Positions 45,585 to 54,588 of a DNA stretch of 64,000 nt are shown one piece after another; within the stretch, counting starts at the first letter, position 1, and every line of letters begins with the position of its first letter. Made by a program: the position numbers and the translations under genes. Below the pieces are notes generated by a model. It was given only the letters and a program-made list of their open reading frames with translations, had not been told where the DNA came from and searched no databases. The stretch spans positions 248,001-312,000 of the forward strand of contig NZ_VNIP01000006.1 of the NCBI RefSeq assembly GCF_008370325.1, given 5' to 3'. Source of the stretch: Martinezella tropici. Lineage in GTDB: Bacteria > Pseudomonadota > Alphaproteobacteria > Rhizobiales > Rhizobiaceae.

Positions 45585-45641
45585 TCCGGCGGCGGGACAC
45601 TCCTCCCCAACGAGGAGCTTTCTATCTGAGAGGATAGCATC
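45585..45641 (+). promoter_or_regulatory. serC RNA motif (leader of serC-serA)
   Basis: Directly before serC are two hairpins, CTCCTC-CCCAAC-GAGGAG (45600-45617) and CTATC-N6-GATAG (45622-45637), preceded by GGCGGCGGGAC. The second hairpin holds the GAGAGG ribosome site and ends four bases before the start codon. This matches the described alphaproteobacterial serC motif in position and structure. It is thought to regulate translation of serC; the ligand is unknown. Confidence 0.7.
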
Positions 45642-46820
45642 ATGACTAAGCTCGCCAAGCCGGACATCCGTCCGAATAATACCCATTTTTCTTCTGGTCC
45701 ATGCTCGAAGCGTCCCGGTTGGACGCTTAACGCTCTTTCCGACGCGGCCCTTGGCCGTTCGCACCGCGCGAAGGTCGGCAAGGCAAAGCTGAAGCAGGCC
45801 ATCGATCTCACTCGCGAAATTCTGGAAGTGCCGTCGGAGTACCGCATCGGCATCGTCCCGGCTTCCGATACCGGCGCCGTCGAGATGGCGCTCTGGTCGC
45901 TGCTCGGCGAACGCGGCGTCGACATGCTCGCCTGGGAAAGCTTCGGTGCCGGCTGGGTCACCGATGTCGTCAAGCAGCTGAAGCTCAAGGACGTCCGCAA
46001 GCTTGAAGCCGGCTACGGCGAGCTGCCAGATCTTTCCGCTGTCGATTTCGACCGCGACGTGGTCTTCACCTGGAACGGCACCACCTCCGGCGTGCGCGTT
46101 CCGAACGGCGATTTCATTCCGGCCGACCGCAAGGGCCTGACCATCTGCGACGCCACCTCGGCTGCCTTCGCTCAGAACCTCGATTTTGCCAAACTCGACG
46201 TCGTCACCTTCTCCTGGCAGAAGGTTCTGGGCGGCGAGGGCGCACATGGCGTCATCATCCTGTCGCCGCGCGCCGTCGAGCGCCTGACGGCCTATCAGCC
46301 GGCTTGGCCGCTGCCGAAGATCTTCCGCATGACCAGCGGCGGCAAGCTGATCGAAGGCATCTTCACCGGCGAGACGATCAACACGCCTTCGATGCTCTGC
46401 GTCGAAGACTATATCGACGCTCTGCTCTGGGCCAAGGACCTCGGTGGTCTCAAGGCGCTGATCGGGCGCGCCGATGCCAACGCCAAGGTCATCCACGATT
46501 TCGTTGCCGCCAATGGTTGGATCGCCAATCTCGCCGTCAAGGCGGAGACGGAATCCAACACCTCCGTGTGCCTGAAGATCATCGACAAGGATGTCGTCGC
46601 TCTCGATGCCGATGGCCAGGCGAATTTCGCCAAGGGCCTGGTTGCGCTGCTTGAGAAGGAAGGCGTCGCCTATGACGTCGGCCATTACCGCGATGCTCCG
46701 TCGGGCCTGCGTATCTGGGCGGGTGCAACGATCGAAGCATCCGACATGCAGAAGCTGATGCCTTGGCTTGCCTGGGCTTTCGAAACGCAGAAGGCGACGC
46801 TCTCCCAGGCTGCTGCCTGA
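45642..46820 (+). CDS. serC: Phosphoserine aminotransferase SerC
   Basis: A 392-residue PLP enzyme of the rhizobial SerC type, beginning [20 protein letters not shown]. The cofactor lysine is in [18 protein letters not shown], and [14 protein letters not shown] precedes it. It converts 3-phosphohydroxypyruvate to phosphoserine (and serves in vitamin B6 synthesis in some bacteria). serA follows after 145 bp. Confidence 0.95.
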   Translation: MTKLAKPDIRPNNTHFSSGPCSKRPGWTLNALSDAALGRSHRAKVGKAKLKQAIDLTREILEVPSEYRIGIVPASDTGAVEMALWSLLGERGVDMLAWESFGAGWVTDVVKQLKLKDVRKLEAGYGELPDLSAVDFDRDVVFTWNGTTSGVRVPNGDFIPADRKGLTICDATSAAFAQNLDFAKLDVVTFSWQKVLGGEGAHGVIILSPRAVERLTAYQPAWPLPKIFRMTSGGKLIEGIFTGETINTPSMLCVEDYIDALLWAKDLGGLKALIGRADANAKVIHDFVAANGWIANLAVKAETESNTSVCLKIIDKDVVALDADGQANFAKGLVALLEKEGVAYDVGHYRDAPSGLRIWAGATIEASDMQKLMPWLAWAFETQKATLSQAAA

Positions 46821-46965
46821 GGCTTTGAGCGTTCATGGCTCCGCCGCGATAGGCGGAGCCCAGCATCCCGAAATTCTCGTTGTTTTCACGCAATTCCATA
46901 CGGAAAGCCATTTCGCACTTTTCCCGGAATTGCTCGTCTTAGCTGACATTTTTCAGGAGGCCTAC

Positions 46966-48561
46966 ATGGCACCTCGCGTTCTCGTATCCGACGAACTGTC
47001 GGAAACCGCCGTCCAGATCTTCCGCGATCGCGGCGTCGAAGTCGATTTCCAGCCGCAGCTTGGCAAGGACAAGGACAAGCTGTTCGAAATCATCGGCAAG
47101 TATGATGGCCTTGCCATCCGTTCCGCCACCAAGGTGACGGAAAAGATCATCGAAGGGGCCAAGAACCTCAAGGTCGTCGGCCGCGCCGGTATCGGTGTCG
47201 ACAATGTCGATATTCCGGCCGCATCGCGCCGCGGTATCATCGTCATGAACACGCCGTTCGGCAACTCGATCACGACGGCCGAGCATGCTATCGCGCTGAT
47301 GTTTGCCGTCGCACGCCAGCTTCCGTCTGCAGATGCGTCAACCCAGGCCGGCAAATGGGAAAAATCGAAGTTCATGGGCGTCGAAATCACCGGCAAGACG
47401 CTCGGCATCATCGGAGCCGGCAATATCGGCTCCATCGTGATTGCCCGCGCCATCGGCCTGAAGATGCACGTCGTTGCCTATGACCCGTTCCTCTCCAAGG
47501 AACGCGCCGAGGAAATGGGCGTCACCAAGGTCGAGCTCGACGAGCTCTTCGCCCGCGCCGATTTCATCACGCTGCACGTGCCACTGACCGACAAGACCCG
47601 CAATATCATCGACGCCAGCGCCATTGCCAAGATGAAGCAGGGCGTGCGCATTATCAACTGCGCCCGTGGCGGTCTCGTCGATGAGGCAGCGCTTGCCGCC
47701 GCCATCAAATCAGGCCATGTCGCCGGTGCAGCTTTCGACGTCTTCGAAGTCGAGCCCGCCAAGGAAAGCCCGCTCTTCGGCCTGCCGAACGTCGTCTGCA
47801 CGCCGCATCTCGGCGCCTCCACAACGGAAGCGCAGGAAAATGTCGCTCTCCAGGTCGCAGAGCAGATGGCCGACTATCTCATAAAGGGCGCTGTCTCGAA
47901 TGCCATCAACATGCCCTCGATCACCGCCGAGGAAGCGCCGATCCTGAAGCCGTTCATCAAGCTTGCCGATGTTCTCGGCGCCTTTGTCGGCCAGGTCACG
48001 GAAGATCCGATCAAGGAAATCGAGATCCTCTATGACGGCGTCACCGCCAACATGAACACCAAGGCTTTGACGAGCGCATTGCTTGCCGGCCTGATCCGCA
48101 ACCAGGTTGCCGACGTCAACATGGTCTCGGCGCCGATCATGATCAAAGAAAAGGGCATCGTGCTTGCCGAAGTGAAGCGCGACAAGACCGGCGTCTATGA
48201 CGGCTACATCAAGCTGACGGTGACCACCGACAGCATGACGCGTTCCGTCGCCGGCACCGTCTTCTCGGACGGCAAGCCGCGCTTCATCCAGATCAAGGGC
48301 ATCAACCTCGACGCCGATGTCGGCAACCACATGGTCTACATCGCCAATACCGACGTTCCCGGCATGATCGGCTTCATCGGCACGACGCTCGGCTCCGCCG
48401 GCGTCAATATCGCGAACTTCCAGCTCGGACGCGACAAGCAGGGAGGCGATGCCATTGCGCTTCTCTATGTCGATGGTCCGATCAGCGACGAGGTACTTGC
48501 CAAGCTGACGGCGCATCAGGCGATCCGCCAGGCAAAGCCGCTGGTGTTTGCCGTCGACTGA
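46966..48561 (+). CDS. serA: D-3-phosphoglycerate dehydrogenase SerA (long form)
   Basis: The 531-residue enzyme has an NAD-binding domain (IIGAGNIGSIVIARA; GAGNIG at 150-155), catalytic Arg in INCARGGLVDE, Glu in VEPAKES and His in TPHLGAS, then an intervening ASB domain (from ~320) and an ACT domain (last ~75 residues, NTDVPGMIGFIGTTLGSAGV). It performs the first step of serine synthesis; the ACT domain suggests serine feedback. CAGGAGG precedes the start. Confidence 0.97.
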   Translation: MAPRVLVSDELSETAVQIFRDRGVEVDFQPQLGKDKDKLFEIIGKYDGLAIRSATKVTEKIIEGAKNLKVVGRAGIGVDNVDIPAASRRGIIVMNTPFGNSITTAEHAIALMFAVARQLPSADASTQAGKWEKSKFMGVEITGKTLGIIGAGNIGSIVIARAIGLKMHVVAYDPFLSKERAEEMGVTKVELDELFARADFITLHVPLTDKTRNIIDASAIAKMKQGVRIINCARGGLVDEAALAAAIKSGHVAGAAFDVFEVEPAKESPLFGLPNVVCTPHLGASTTEAQENVALQVAEQMADYLIKGAVSNAINMPSITAEEAPILKPFIKLADVLGAFVGQVTEDPIKEIEILYDGVTANMNTKALTSALLAGLIRNQVADVNMVSAPIMIKEKGIVLAEVKRDKTGVYDGYIKLTVTTDSMTRSVAGTVFSDGKPRFIQIKGINLDADVGNHMVYIANTDVPGMIGFIGTTLGSAGVNIANFQLGRDKQGGDAIALLYVDGPISDEVLAKLTAHQAIRQAKPLVFAVD

Positions 48562-48619
48562 TCCTGTCCGCCTTAAACGGGCGGCAGCTGCATAGTTCGC
48601 TCCTCCCAAGAGCCAATCC

Positions 48620-48660
48620 GGAAGTCCGGCGCGACACGAGTTGCGCCGGGCTTCCTTCAT
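48620..48660 (+). terminator. Terminator-like hairpin after serA
   Basis: Stem GGAAGTCCGGCGC/GCGCCGGGCTTCC with a 10-base loop, then TTCAT. Strong stem but a short T run. Confidence 0.55.
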
Positions 48661-48767
48661 GATTGCAAGGGTTGTGGATAAGCTGAGCCTATGGACTATC
48701 GAGGCCGACGAAACGCGCCTATTTCTTTGCCATGGAGGCATTGCGGAAGGATGTTTTGGGGAAAGGG

Positions 48768-49415
48768 ATGGGCACGCCGATCGAGTGGCTGGCCAAACCC
48801 GTTTCCGTGGCGATTGTGCTCTTTGCGCGCGCTATCACCGCCGTCCGGGCGATCTGGCCCGAAAGCGGCATGCAAGCCCGCCGCTGCGTCTATTTCGCCA
48901 ATCACTCCAGCCATGGCGATTTCATTCTGGTCTGGGCTGTCCTGCCGCCGCGATTGCGCCGGCGCGTGCGCCCCGTGGCGGGCGCGGACTATTGGCTGAA
49001 ATCGCCGCTGAACAGTTTCATTGGTCGCGATGTTTTCAACGCCGTGCTGATCGAACGGGATCGTGAAGCGCGCAAGGAGGATCCGGTCACGCAGATGACG
49101 CAGGCGCTCGATGCCGGCTCCTCGCTGATCCTGTTTCCGGAAGGCACCCGCAATTTGACCGAGCAGCCGCTACAGCCGTTCAAGAGCGGGCTTTTCCATC
49201 TTGCCCAGGCACGTCCGGATATCGATCTCATTCCGGTCTGGATCGACAATCTCAATCGCGTCATGCCCAAGGGCGAGTTCGTGCCCATTCCGCTGATCTG
49301 CACCGTCACCTTCGGCGAGGCGCTGCATATCGGCGAGGCCGAGGAGAAGGCGGAGTTTCTGGCGAGAGCCGAAGCGGCGCTGCTGGCACTTGCGCCGAAG
49401 CGGGCAGGAGACTGA
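48768..49415 (+). CDS. 1-acyl-glycerol-3-phosphate acyltransferase-like protein
   Basis: A 215-residue PlsC-type acyltransferase: motif I NHSSHGDF (HxxxxD), the second block GADYWLKSPLNSF, motif III FPEGTRN, and motif IV VWIDNL. Membrane anchoring is through an N-terminal hydrophobic helix (VSVAIVLFARAITAV). The likely product is phosphatidic acid or a related acylated polyol phosphate. The ATG at 48768 follows GGGGAAAGGG; an upstream ATG at 48732 is also possible. It heads a four-gene lipid cassette; the next gene starts two bases after its stop. Confidence 0.85.
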   Translation: MGTPIEWLAKPVSVAIVLFARAITAVRAIWPESGMQARRCVYFANHSSHGDFILVWAVLPPRLRRRVRPVAGADYWLKSPLNSFIGRDVFNAVLIERDREARKEDPVTQMTQALDAGSSLILFPEGTRNLTEQPLQPFKSGLFHLAQARPDIDLIPVWIDNLNRVMPKGEFVPIPLICTVTFGEALHIGEAEEKAEFLARAEAALLALAPKRAGD

Positions 49416-49417
49416 GC

Positions 49418-50368
49418 ATGGAGGCAGCAAGCGCCGATCTCATCCATCTCGTCCTCGGCATTTTTGGCGTCCTGATCGTCGCCTCCGTCATCGGCTACGT
49501 GCTGGAACGGCGGCTGTCGCCCGACGGATCGAATGCGGCGATCGAAAACCTGAATGCGCGCATCAAGGCGTGGTGGGTCATGGTGGTGCTGATCGGCATC
49601 GCCTTCGTGGCTGGCCGCGCCGGCGTCATCCTGCTCTTCGCCTTCTGCTCTTTTGCGGCGCTGCGCGAATTCGTGACGCTGATCAACACGAAGCGGGCGG
49701 ACCATTGGGCGCTTGCCGCTGCCTTCTTCGTGGCGTTGCCGGTGCAGTATTACCTGCTCTGGGCCGAGCAATACGGCATCTATTCGATCTTCATTCCGGT
49801 CTATGCCTTCCTTTTCATGCCGATCATCGCGGTGCTGCGCGGCGATACAGAGCGGTTTCTGGTCCGCATTGCCGAGGTGCAATGGGCGCTGATGATCTGC
49901 GTCTTCTGCGCCTCGCACGTGCCGGCGCTGCTGACCTTGCATATTCCCGGCTACGAGGGCCGCAACGTGCTGCTGATCGCCTTCCTGGTGATCGTCGTCC
50001 AGCTCAGCGATGTGTTGCAATATGTCTGGGGCAAGCTTTTCGGGAAAACGAAGATCGCACCGCGGCTGTCGCCATCGAAAACGGTCGAAGGGTTCGTCGG
50101 TGGCGTCATCAGCGCCTCGCTGATTGGGGCGGCGCTCTGGTGGGTAACGCCATTCACGCCGCTGCAGGCCGGGTTGCTCGCCTTCGTCATCACGCTCATG
50201 GGCTTTTTCGGCGGGCTTGTGATGTCGGCGATCAAGCGGGATCGCGGCGTCAAGGATTGGGGGCATCTCATCGAGGGGCATGGCGGGCTGATCGATCGGC
50301 TGGACTCGGTCGTCTTTTCCGCGCCGATCTTCTTCCATCTCGTGCGCTTCTGGTGGTCGCTGTCATGA
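49418..50368 (+). CDS. CdsA-like phosphatidate cytidylyltransferase
   Basis: A 316-residue protein with about eight membrane helices. The CdsA signature region is near the C-terminus: SAIKRDRGVKDWGHLIEGHG (S-x5-R-x2-KD-x3-IPGHGG-type, here LIEGHGGLIDRLDS). It makes CDP-diacylglycerol from phosphatidate and CTP. The order acyltransferase-CdsA-unknown-CDP-alcohol transferase resembles ynbABC-type clusters rather than the housekeeping cdsA locus. Overlaps the next gene by ATGA. Confidence 0.87.
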   Translation: MEAASADLIHLVLGIFGVLIVASVIGYVLERRLSPDGSNAAIENLNARIKAWWVMVVLIGIAFVAGRAGVILLFAFCSFAALREFVTLINTKRADHWALAAAFFVALPVQYYLLWAEQYGIYSIFIPVYAFLFMPIIAVLRGDTERFLVRIAEVQWALMICVFCASHVPALLTLHIPGYEGRNVLLIAFLVIVVQLSDVLQYVWGKLFGKTKIAPRLSPSKTVEGFVGGVISASLIGAALWWVTPFTPLQAGLLAFVITLMGFFGGLVMSAIKRDRGVKDWGHLIEGHGGLIDRLDSVVFSAPIFFHLVRFWWSLS

Positions 50369-50775
50369 GGGGGAAGCTTAAGGCGCTTGCCGGCAGCAGC
50401 ATCTTGCATGTGCTTTTCGCATTCCTTGCCATGGGCAGCTGGGCCGTTTTCGCCAACCGCATGTATCCGATGCCGCGTCCCTTGATATCAGGCTTTGTGC
50501 AAGGGGTGCTTTCCGGCTGCCTGACGCTGTTCCTGAAGTCCGTGGTGGAAGCTTTGTCGCGGCAGTTCCACGGCTTTGCGCGCCTTTGGGCGCCGCCGTT
50601 GATCGCGTGTCTGGGCTCGGCAACGATCCTGGTCGTCATCCACGCGCTGAGCGGCACGCCGGAGATCATGAAGACCATCGCCGTACCGCTGTTGGTCTCT
50701 TCCAGCTATGCGGCGATTTACAATTATTCGATTTCAGGCGGAAGATTGCGAAATCATGAGAGTGAGGGGTCATGA
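50365..50775 (+). CDS. Small membrane protein of unknown function in lipid cassette
   Basis: A 136-residue protein with about three to four hydrophobic helices (SSILHVLFAFLAMGSWAVFA, LISGFVQGVLSGCLTLF, LIACLGSATILVVIHAL, IAVPLLVSSSYAAIY). No known domain is recognised. It overlaps cdsA-like by ATGA at the front and the CDP-alcohol transferase by ATGA at the back, so translation is coupled and the protein likely belongs to the same lipid pathway. Confidence 0.8.
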   Translation: MRGKLKALAGSSILHVLFAFLAMGSWAVFANRMYPMPRPLISGFVQGVLSGCLTLFLKSVVEALSRQFHGFARLWAPPLIACLGSATILVVIHALSGTPEIMKTIAVPLLVSSSYAAIYNYSISGGRLRNHESEGS

Positions 50776-51440
50776 CAGGCGAGGGCCAGGCGGGTAAGGG
50801 AAGCAGCGACAGGCGGCCGCTGGCGAGCCGCAACACGCGATGGGCGCAGATGCTGGCGCGACGCATGACCGCGCTTTCGGTGACGCCGAACCAGATCTCG
50901 CAGGCAAGCATGCTGATGGCAGCACTGGCCGGCGCTTCGTTCTGGTTCTCCGGTATCGCCGGCGGTATCGGAATGCGGGTGGTCTTGCTGATCTTGGCCG
51001 CCTTGTTCTGCCAGCTGCGTCTGCTCTGCAACCTGCTTGACGGCATGGTGGCGGTCGAGGGCGGGAAGGGCGAGGCCGACGGGCCGTTCTGGAACGAATT
51101 CCCGGATCGTATCGCCGATATCCTCATCTTTGCTGGCATCGGCTATGGCATCGCAACGCCGGGCCTCGGCTGGGCCGCCGCCGCCTTTGCGGTGCTCACA
51201 GCCTATGTCCGCGAGCTTGGACGCGCCACCGGCAATCCCAGCGATTTCGGCGGGCCGATGGCCAAGCAGCATCGCATGGCGGTCGCCACGGGTGCGGCAT
51301 TGCTTTCAATTATCGAGGCGCTATGGAGCGGCGGCGGCTGGGTCTTGACCATCGCGCTCTGGATCGTCGCTATTGGATCGGCTGTTACGGTCTTACGGCG
51401 TGCCGGCAATCTGATCCGGCATTTGAAGGCAAAGGGGTGA
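50772..51440 (+). CDS. CDP-alcohol phosphatidyltransferase-family protein with altered motif
   Basis: A 222-residue polytopic protein. The family motif D-x2-D-G-x2-A-R-x8-9-G-x3-D-x3-D appears as N87-x2-D90-G91-x2-A94-V95-x8-G104-x3-N108-x3-D112 (CNLLDGMVAVEGG then GPFWNEFPD). Thus two metal-binding Asp and the Arg are replaced, apparently a subfamily feature rather than random decay because flanking residues are well kept. It would normally swap CMP for an alcohol phosphate on CDP-diacylglycerol. Last gene of the cassette. Confidence 0.82.
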   Translation: MTGEGQAGKGSSDRRPLASRNTRWAQMLARRMTALSVTPNQISQASMLMAALAGASFWFSGIAGGIGMRVVLLILAALFCQLRLLCNLLDGMVAVEGGKGEADGPFWNEFPDRIADILIFAGIGYGIATPGLGWAAAAFAVLTAYVRELGRATGNPSDFGGPMAKQHRMAVATGAALLSIIEALWSGGGWVLTIALWIVAIGSAVTVLRRAGNLIRHLKAKG

Positions 51441-51712
51441 TTCGCGATTTCGCCCGCCCCTTGCATGGGATGGCAATCCTTTCTATATCCGTTCACAATT
51501 GAGGCGGGCCGCAAACAGCGGCCCATTGCCCCGCATGAAAATTCGCCGCTTTTGCATGGCATCCGGCGGTAAAGAAGCATGATCCCGAAAAGTGTGCAGC
51601 GGTTTTTGGATCAGATCATGAGACATCAAATAATGAGAGCGTGACGACGTTTCGAAGAAAGGTCATCCTGCTCGGCAGCATCGAAGATCGTTCAAGACTG
51701 GCGGCAACGACC

Positions 51713-52912
51713 GTGAATACACTGGATTTTGACAAGAGGCCTGAAGATACGCGCATCGTCGTCGCTATGTCGGGCGGTGTCGACAGCTCCGTCGTCGCCG
51801 GCATTTTGAAGCGGCAGGGTTATGATGTGCTCGGCATCACGCTGCAGCTCTATGACCATGGCGCGGCCGTTCATCGCGCCGGCTCCTGTTGTGCCGGCCA
51901 GGATATCGACGATGCGCGCCGCGTCTGCGAAACGCTCGGTATCCCGCATTACGTGCTCGATTATGAAAAGCGCTTCCGCGAGACGGTCATCAATCCCTTC
52001 GCCGAAAGCTATGTGGCCGGCGAAACGCCGATCCCCTGCGTTGCCTGTAACCAGACCGTCAAGTTCGCCGATCTCCTGCTGACCGCCAAGGAACTCGGCG
52101 CCGATGCGCTAGCGACCGGCCATTACATCCGCTCGCGCCCGAATCCATCCGCGGATCACCCGCTTCGTCGTGCGCTCTATCGCCCAGCCGATGCTGACCG
52201 CGACCAGAGCTATTTCCTCTTCGCGACAACGCAGGAGCAGATCGATTATCTGCGCTTTCCGCTCGGCGGCATGCCGAAGGCCGAAACCCGCGCGCTGGCA
52301 GAGGAAATGGGCCTCGTCGTCGCCAAGAAGGCCGACAGCCAGGACATCTGTTTCGTGCCGCAGGGCAAATATTCCGATGTGATCGCCAAGCTGAAGCCGA
52401 ATGCGGCGCTCGCCGGTGAGATCGTCCACCTCGACGGCCGCGTGCTCGGCCAGCACGAGGGCATCCTGCACTATACGATCGGCCAGCGCCGCGGCATCGG
52501 CGTTGCGACCGGCGAGCCGCTTTATGTCGTCTATCTCGACGCCCGCTCACGCCGCGTCATCGTCGGCCCCAAGGAAGCGCTGGAAACGCATCGCGTCTAT
52601 CTGCGAGATGTGAACTGGCTGGGCGACGTGCCGCTCTTGCAGGCGGCTTCCGGCGAAGGTTTTGCCTGCTTCGCTAAGGTCCGCTCCACCCGCGCGCCAT
52701 CTCCGGCCGTGCTGCATGCGGACGCCAGCGGCATCTATGTCGATCTTACTGTCGGCGAGGCCGGCGTGGCTCCGGGTCAGGCCTGCGCGCTCTATTCGGC
52801 GCCGGGCGACGATGCCCGCGTCTATGGAGGCGGCTTTATCGAACGCTCGGAACGCGAGCCGATGGCGGAGGCTTCGCTGAAGGCGCTCCTGGCGAGCCCG
52901 GTCGCGGCTTGA
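51713..52912 (+). CDS. mnmA: tRNA 2-thiouridine(34) synthase MnmA
   Basis: A 399-residue PP-loop enzyme: [14 protein letters not shown] (SGGVDS at 20-25), the cysteine region [13 protein letters not shown] and the second catalytic Cys in [11 protein letters not shown]; the C-terminal barrel follows. It thiolates U34 of Lys, Glu and Gln tRNAs. The GTG at 51713 (read as Met, then [13 protein letters not shown]) fits the rhizobial family N-terminus; a GTG at 51641 would add 24 residues. Stands alone just before tRNA-Met. Confidence 0.94.
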   Translation: MNTLDFDKRPEDTRIVVAMSGGVDSSVVAGILKRQGYDVLGITLQLYDHGAAVHRAGSCCAGQDIDDARRVCETLGIPHYVLDYEKRFRETVINPFAESYVAGETPIPCVACNQTVKFADLLLTAKELGADALATGHYIRSRPNPSADHPLRRALYRPADADRDQSYFLFATTQEQIDYLRFPLGGMPKAETRALAEEMGLVVAKKADSQDICFVPQGKYSDVIAKLKPNAALAGEIVHLDGRVLGQHEGILHYTIGQRRGIGVATGEPLYVVYLDARSRRVIVGPKEALETHRVYLRDVNWLGDVPLLQAASGEGFACFAKVRSTRAPSPAVLHADASGIYVDLTVGEAGVAPGQACALYSAPGDDARVYGGGFIERSEREPMAEASLKALLASPVAA

Positions 52913-52964
52913 AAGCCGAGTGCGCCGCCTGACGAGAAAGCATTGATTTTTCCAAATCATCCGC

Positions 52965-52993
52965 TTGACACCAAGCCGAACCGCACCTTATAA
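52965..52993 (+). promoter_or_regulatory. Promoter of the tRNA-Met gene
   Basis: TTGACA (52965-52970) and TTATAA (52988-52993) with a 17-bp spacer. The implied transcription start (about 53000) leaves a leader of about 77 nt that must be removed by RNase P. Confidence 0.7.
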
Positions 52994-53076
52994 GCCGCTC
53001 AACCGACGGGCCAGCGCTTTTCGAGTGGCGGTTCGTTTGACCTTTGCGTATGATCCTAAAGATCATGCGTTGACGT

Positions 53077-53153
53077 GGCGGAGTAGCTCAGTAGGTCAGA
53101 GCAGAGGAATCATAATCCTTGTGTCGGGGGTTCAAATCCCTCCTCCGCTACCA
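53077..53153 (+). tRNA. tRNA-Met(CAT), elongator
   Basis: 77 bases fold as a cloverleaf: acceptor GGCGGAG/CTCCGCT (with a terminal G-U pair), D arm GCTC/GAGC, anticodon stem GAGGA/TCCTT with loop ATCATAA (anticodon CAT), T arm with GGTTCAAAT and an encoded CCA end. The G-T first pair and arm sequences fit the elongator Met tRNA of alphaproteobacteria rather than the initiator. Confidence 0.93.
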
Positions 53154-53226
53154 AAATTTCAAAAGTAAAATCAGAGACTTACTGATTTTCCGTGGCGCTG
53201 TCCACTCCAGATGGACAAAGCTGGGC

Positions 53227-53430
53227 TCACGAGCCTGCCGAGCCGATCCCCTTCGGGCCATCGAGACGGGCCATGTTCTCTTCCAAAGATCGCACAACCT
53301 CTATCATGGCGCTCAGTGCCGACATCATGAGTGCGTGGTCATGACCTTCCTGGGACTGGGATAGAGCAAGAGCGCGGGTGTGAAGCTGTTGGTTAATCGA
53401 CTCGAGCCGGTCGATCGTGTCCTGGTTCAT
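53227..53430 (-). CDS. Hypothetical protein, small and helical
   Basis: A 67-residue protein, mostly amphipathic helix (NQDTIDRLESINQQLHTRAL and SALSAMIEVVRSLEENMARL). The ATG at 53430 has AAGGAGA seven bases upstream; the frame also runs further upstream without a ribosome site. No domain is recognised. It lies convergent with, and close to, the tRNA gene. Coding is supported only by the ribosome site and sequence character. Confidence 0.55.
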   Translation of the reverse strand: MNQDTIDRLESINQQLHTRALALSQSQEGHDHALMMSALSAMIEVVRSLEENMARLDGPKGIGSAGS

Positions 53431-53774
53431 AGCCATCTCCTTTGCAAACAACTGAACAGTGCCATGCCTTCGGGAATGCTCCGAGCGCGACATTTGTTCC
53501 GGTGGTGGTCTTCCGTCAAATTGGGGTGGGATCCAAGGGATCGGGGTATCCTGGTTGCGAAGATCGCGGTGTTCCCCACACGCCGATACGGCGGCATCGA
53601 AAATTCTTGCTGCGCTTCCGAATAATTGTCGGAACCAAGAGCGGCTGCCTGCGTAAAGATAGGTAGCGAGCTTTACTCGATCCTAATGTGGAACCAAGCG
53701 CCCTGAGCCGCGAATTCCGGATGGGGCGCGGCTTTCCATGACGACACCAAGAGCAACTTCGAAGGGAGTCCCTG
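53431..53774. other. Intergenic stretch without recognisable feature
   Basis: No supported gene, repeat or RNA motif is seen in these 344 bp; small open frames lack ribosome sites and sensible composition. Confidence 0.4.
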
Positions 53775-53867
53775 ATGTCGAGCTATAAGCTTCTTCTTAT
53801 GTTCTTTCTGTCCGCCGGCCTGCTGACCTGCATGATCGTCGTCGGCCTGCTTTCGCTGCATCAGTGA
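53775..53867 (+). CDS. 30-residue single-helix membrane peptide
   Basis: ATG at 53775 to TGA at 53867 encodes a peptide of 30 residues: a short polar start (MSSYK) followed by hydrophobic residues through most of the length (LLLMFFLSAGLLTCMIVVGL) ending in HQ. AAGGGAG lies six bases before the ATG. It has the look of a small inner-membrane peptide. No homologue is named; a coding role is suggested, not proven. Confidence 0.5.
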   Translation: MSSYKLLLMFFLSAGLLTCMIVVGLLSLHQ

Positions 53868-54021
53868 AATCGCGCAGCATGAAGCAAGCGACGTTTTTGC
53901 CTATCTCTTCCGCGAAGATCTCTCGATCAGGCAAATTGATGCCGATGCGGCGGCAGGAGCTCTTTTCCCGACTGAGGGCATCATCCGCGGCTGCGACGCG
54001 TGCTTGCGGCGAGAGGCAGTC

Positions 54022-54276
54022 TCACACGAACTCGACGCCTATGCTGTTGATTTTTCGCCAGCGCACCTCGCAGGCCAGCAGCCTGTCGTCTGGAAATCGC
54101 AGATTGAAGATGTTTGGTACTGCGAGCGGGTTTTCGATTTGAATCATGGCGCCGGTATCGGACAGGTTTCTGACGATGCAATCGAAAACCGAATGTCCGT
54201 CGTTGAATATGATCTTGGCGCCGAGAAGCGTACGTTTTCGGAGGGATGTTCGACCTTCGGGTGACAGTGCCGTCAT
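54022..54276 (-). CDS. PilZ-domain protein
   Basis: An 84-residue single-domain protein with an arginine-rich start (EGRTSLRKRTLLGAKI) and the second PilZ motif NLSDTGAMIQ (D/N-x-S-x2-G), followed by short beta strands. PilZ domains bind cyclic di-GMP; the arginine motif RxxxR can be traced only loosely here (R-x4-R-K-R), so binding is uncertain. It may act as a c-di-GMP effector on its own. Confidence 0.78.
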   Translation of the reverse strand: MTALSPEGRTSLRKRTLLGAKIIFNDGHSVFDCIVRNLSDTGAMIQIENPLAVPNIFNLRFPDDRLLACEVRWRKINSIGVEFV

Positions 54277-54588
54277 CGCGTTGGCTTCCTGATTTCTAGT
54301 TTTTTGCTAATATGCCATGTTCTAATATCGAAGATATTAACGGGAAGCTGTGAATTGCGTGCTTTTCACGGGTCGACCGACGAAGCGGCCGGCAAGGGCT
54401 CCAGGGAGGTCAGCGTTCCTCGATTGCGGCCGAAGATCTCCAGTAAGGCCGGATAATCCAATTCTCCGGCGAACAAGTTGTCGTCATTGACGTTGTATTT
54501 CCAAACAGTCACCGCAAATCCGTGCAACATGTCTTGCAAGAAGAAACATGCTCTGGCACCGTGCCGCCATAGGGGATCGGGGTTTTCA
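54277..54588. other. Intergenic stretch of 312 bp
   Basis: No supported gene. An AT-rich block at about 54290-54345 (TTTTTTGCTAATATG, ATATCGAAGATATTAACG) probably holds the promoter of the PilZ gene or of the gene starting at 54589. Confidence 0.45.
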
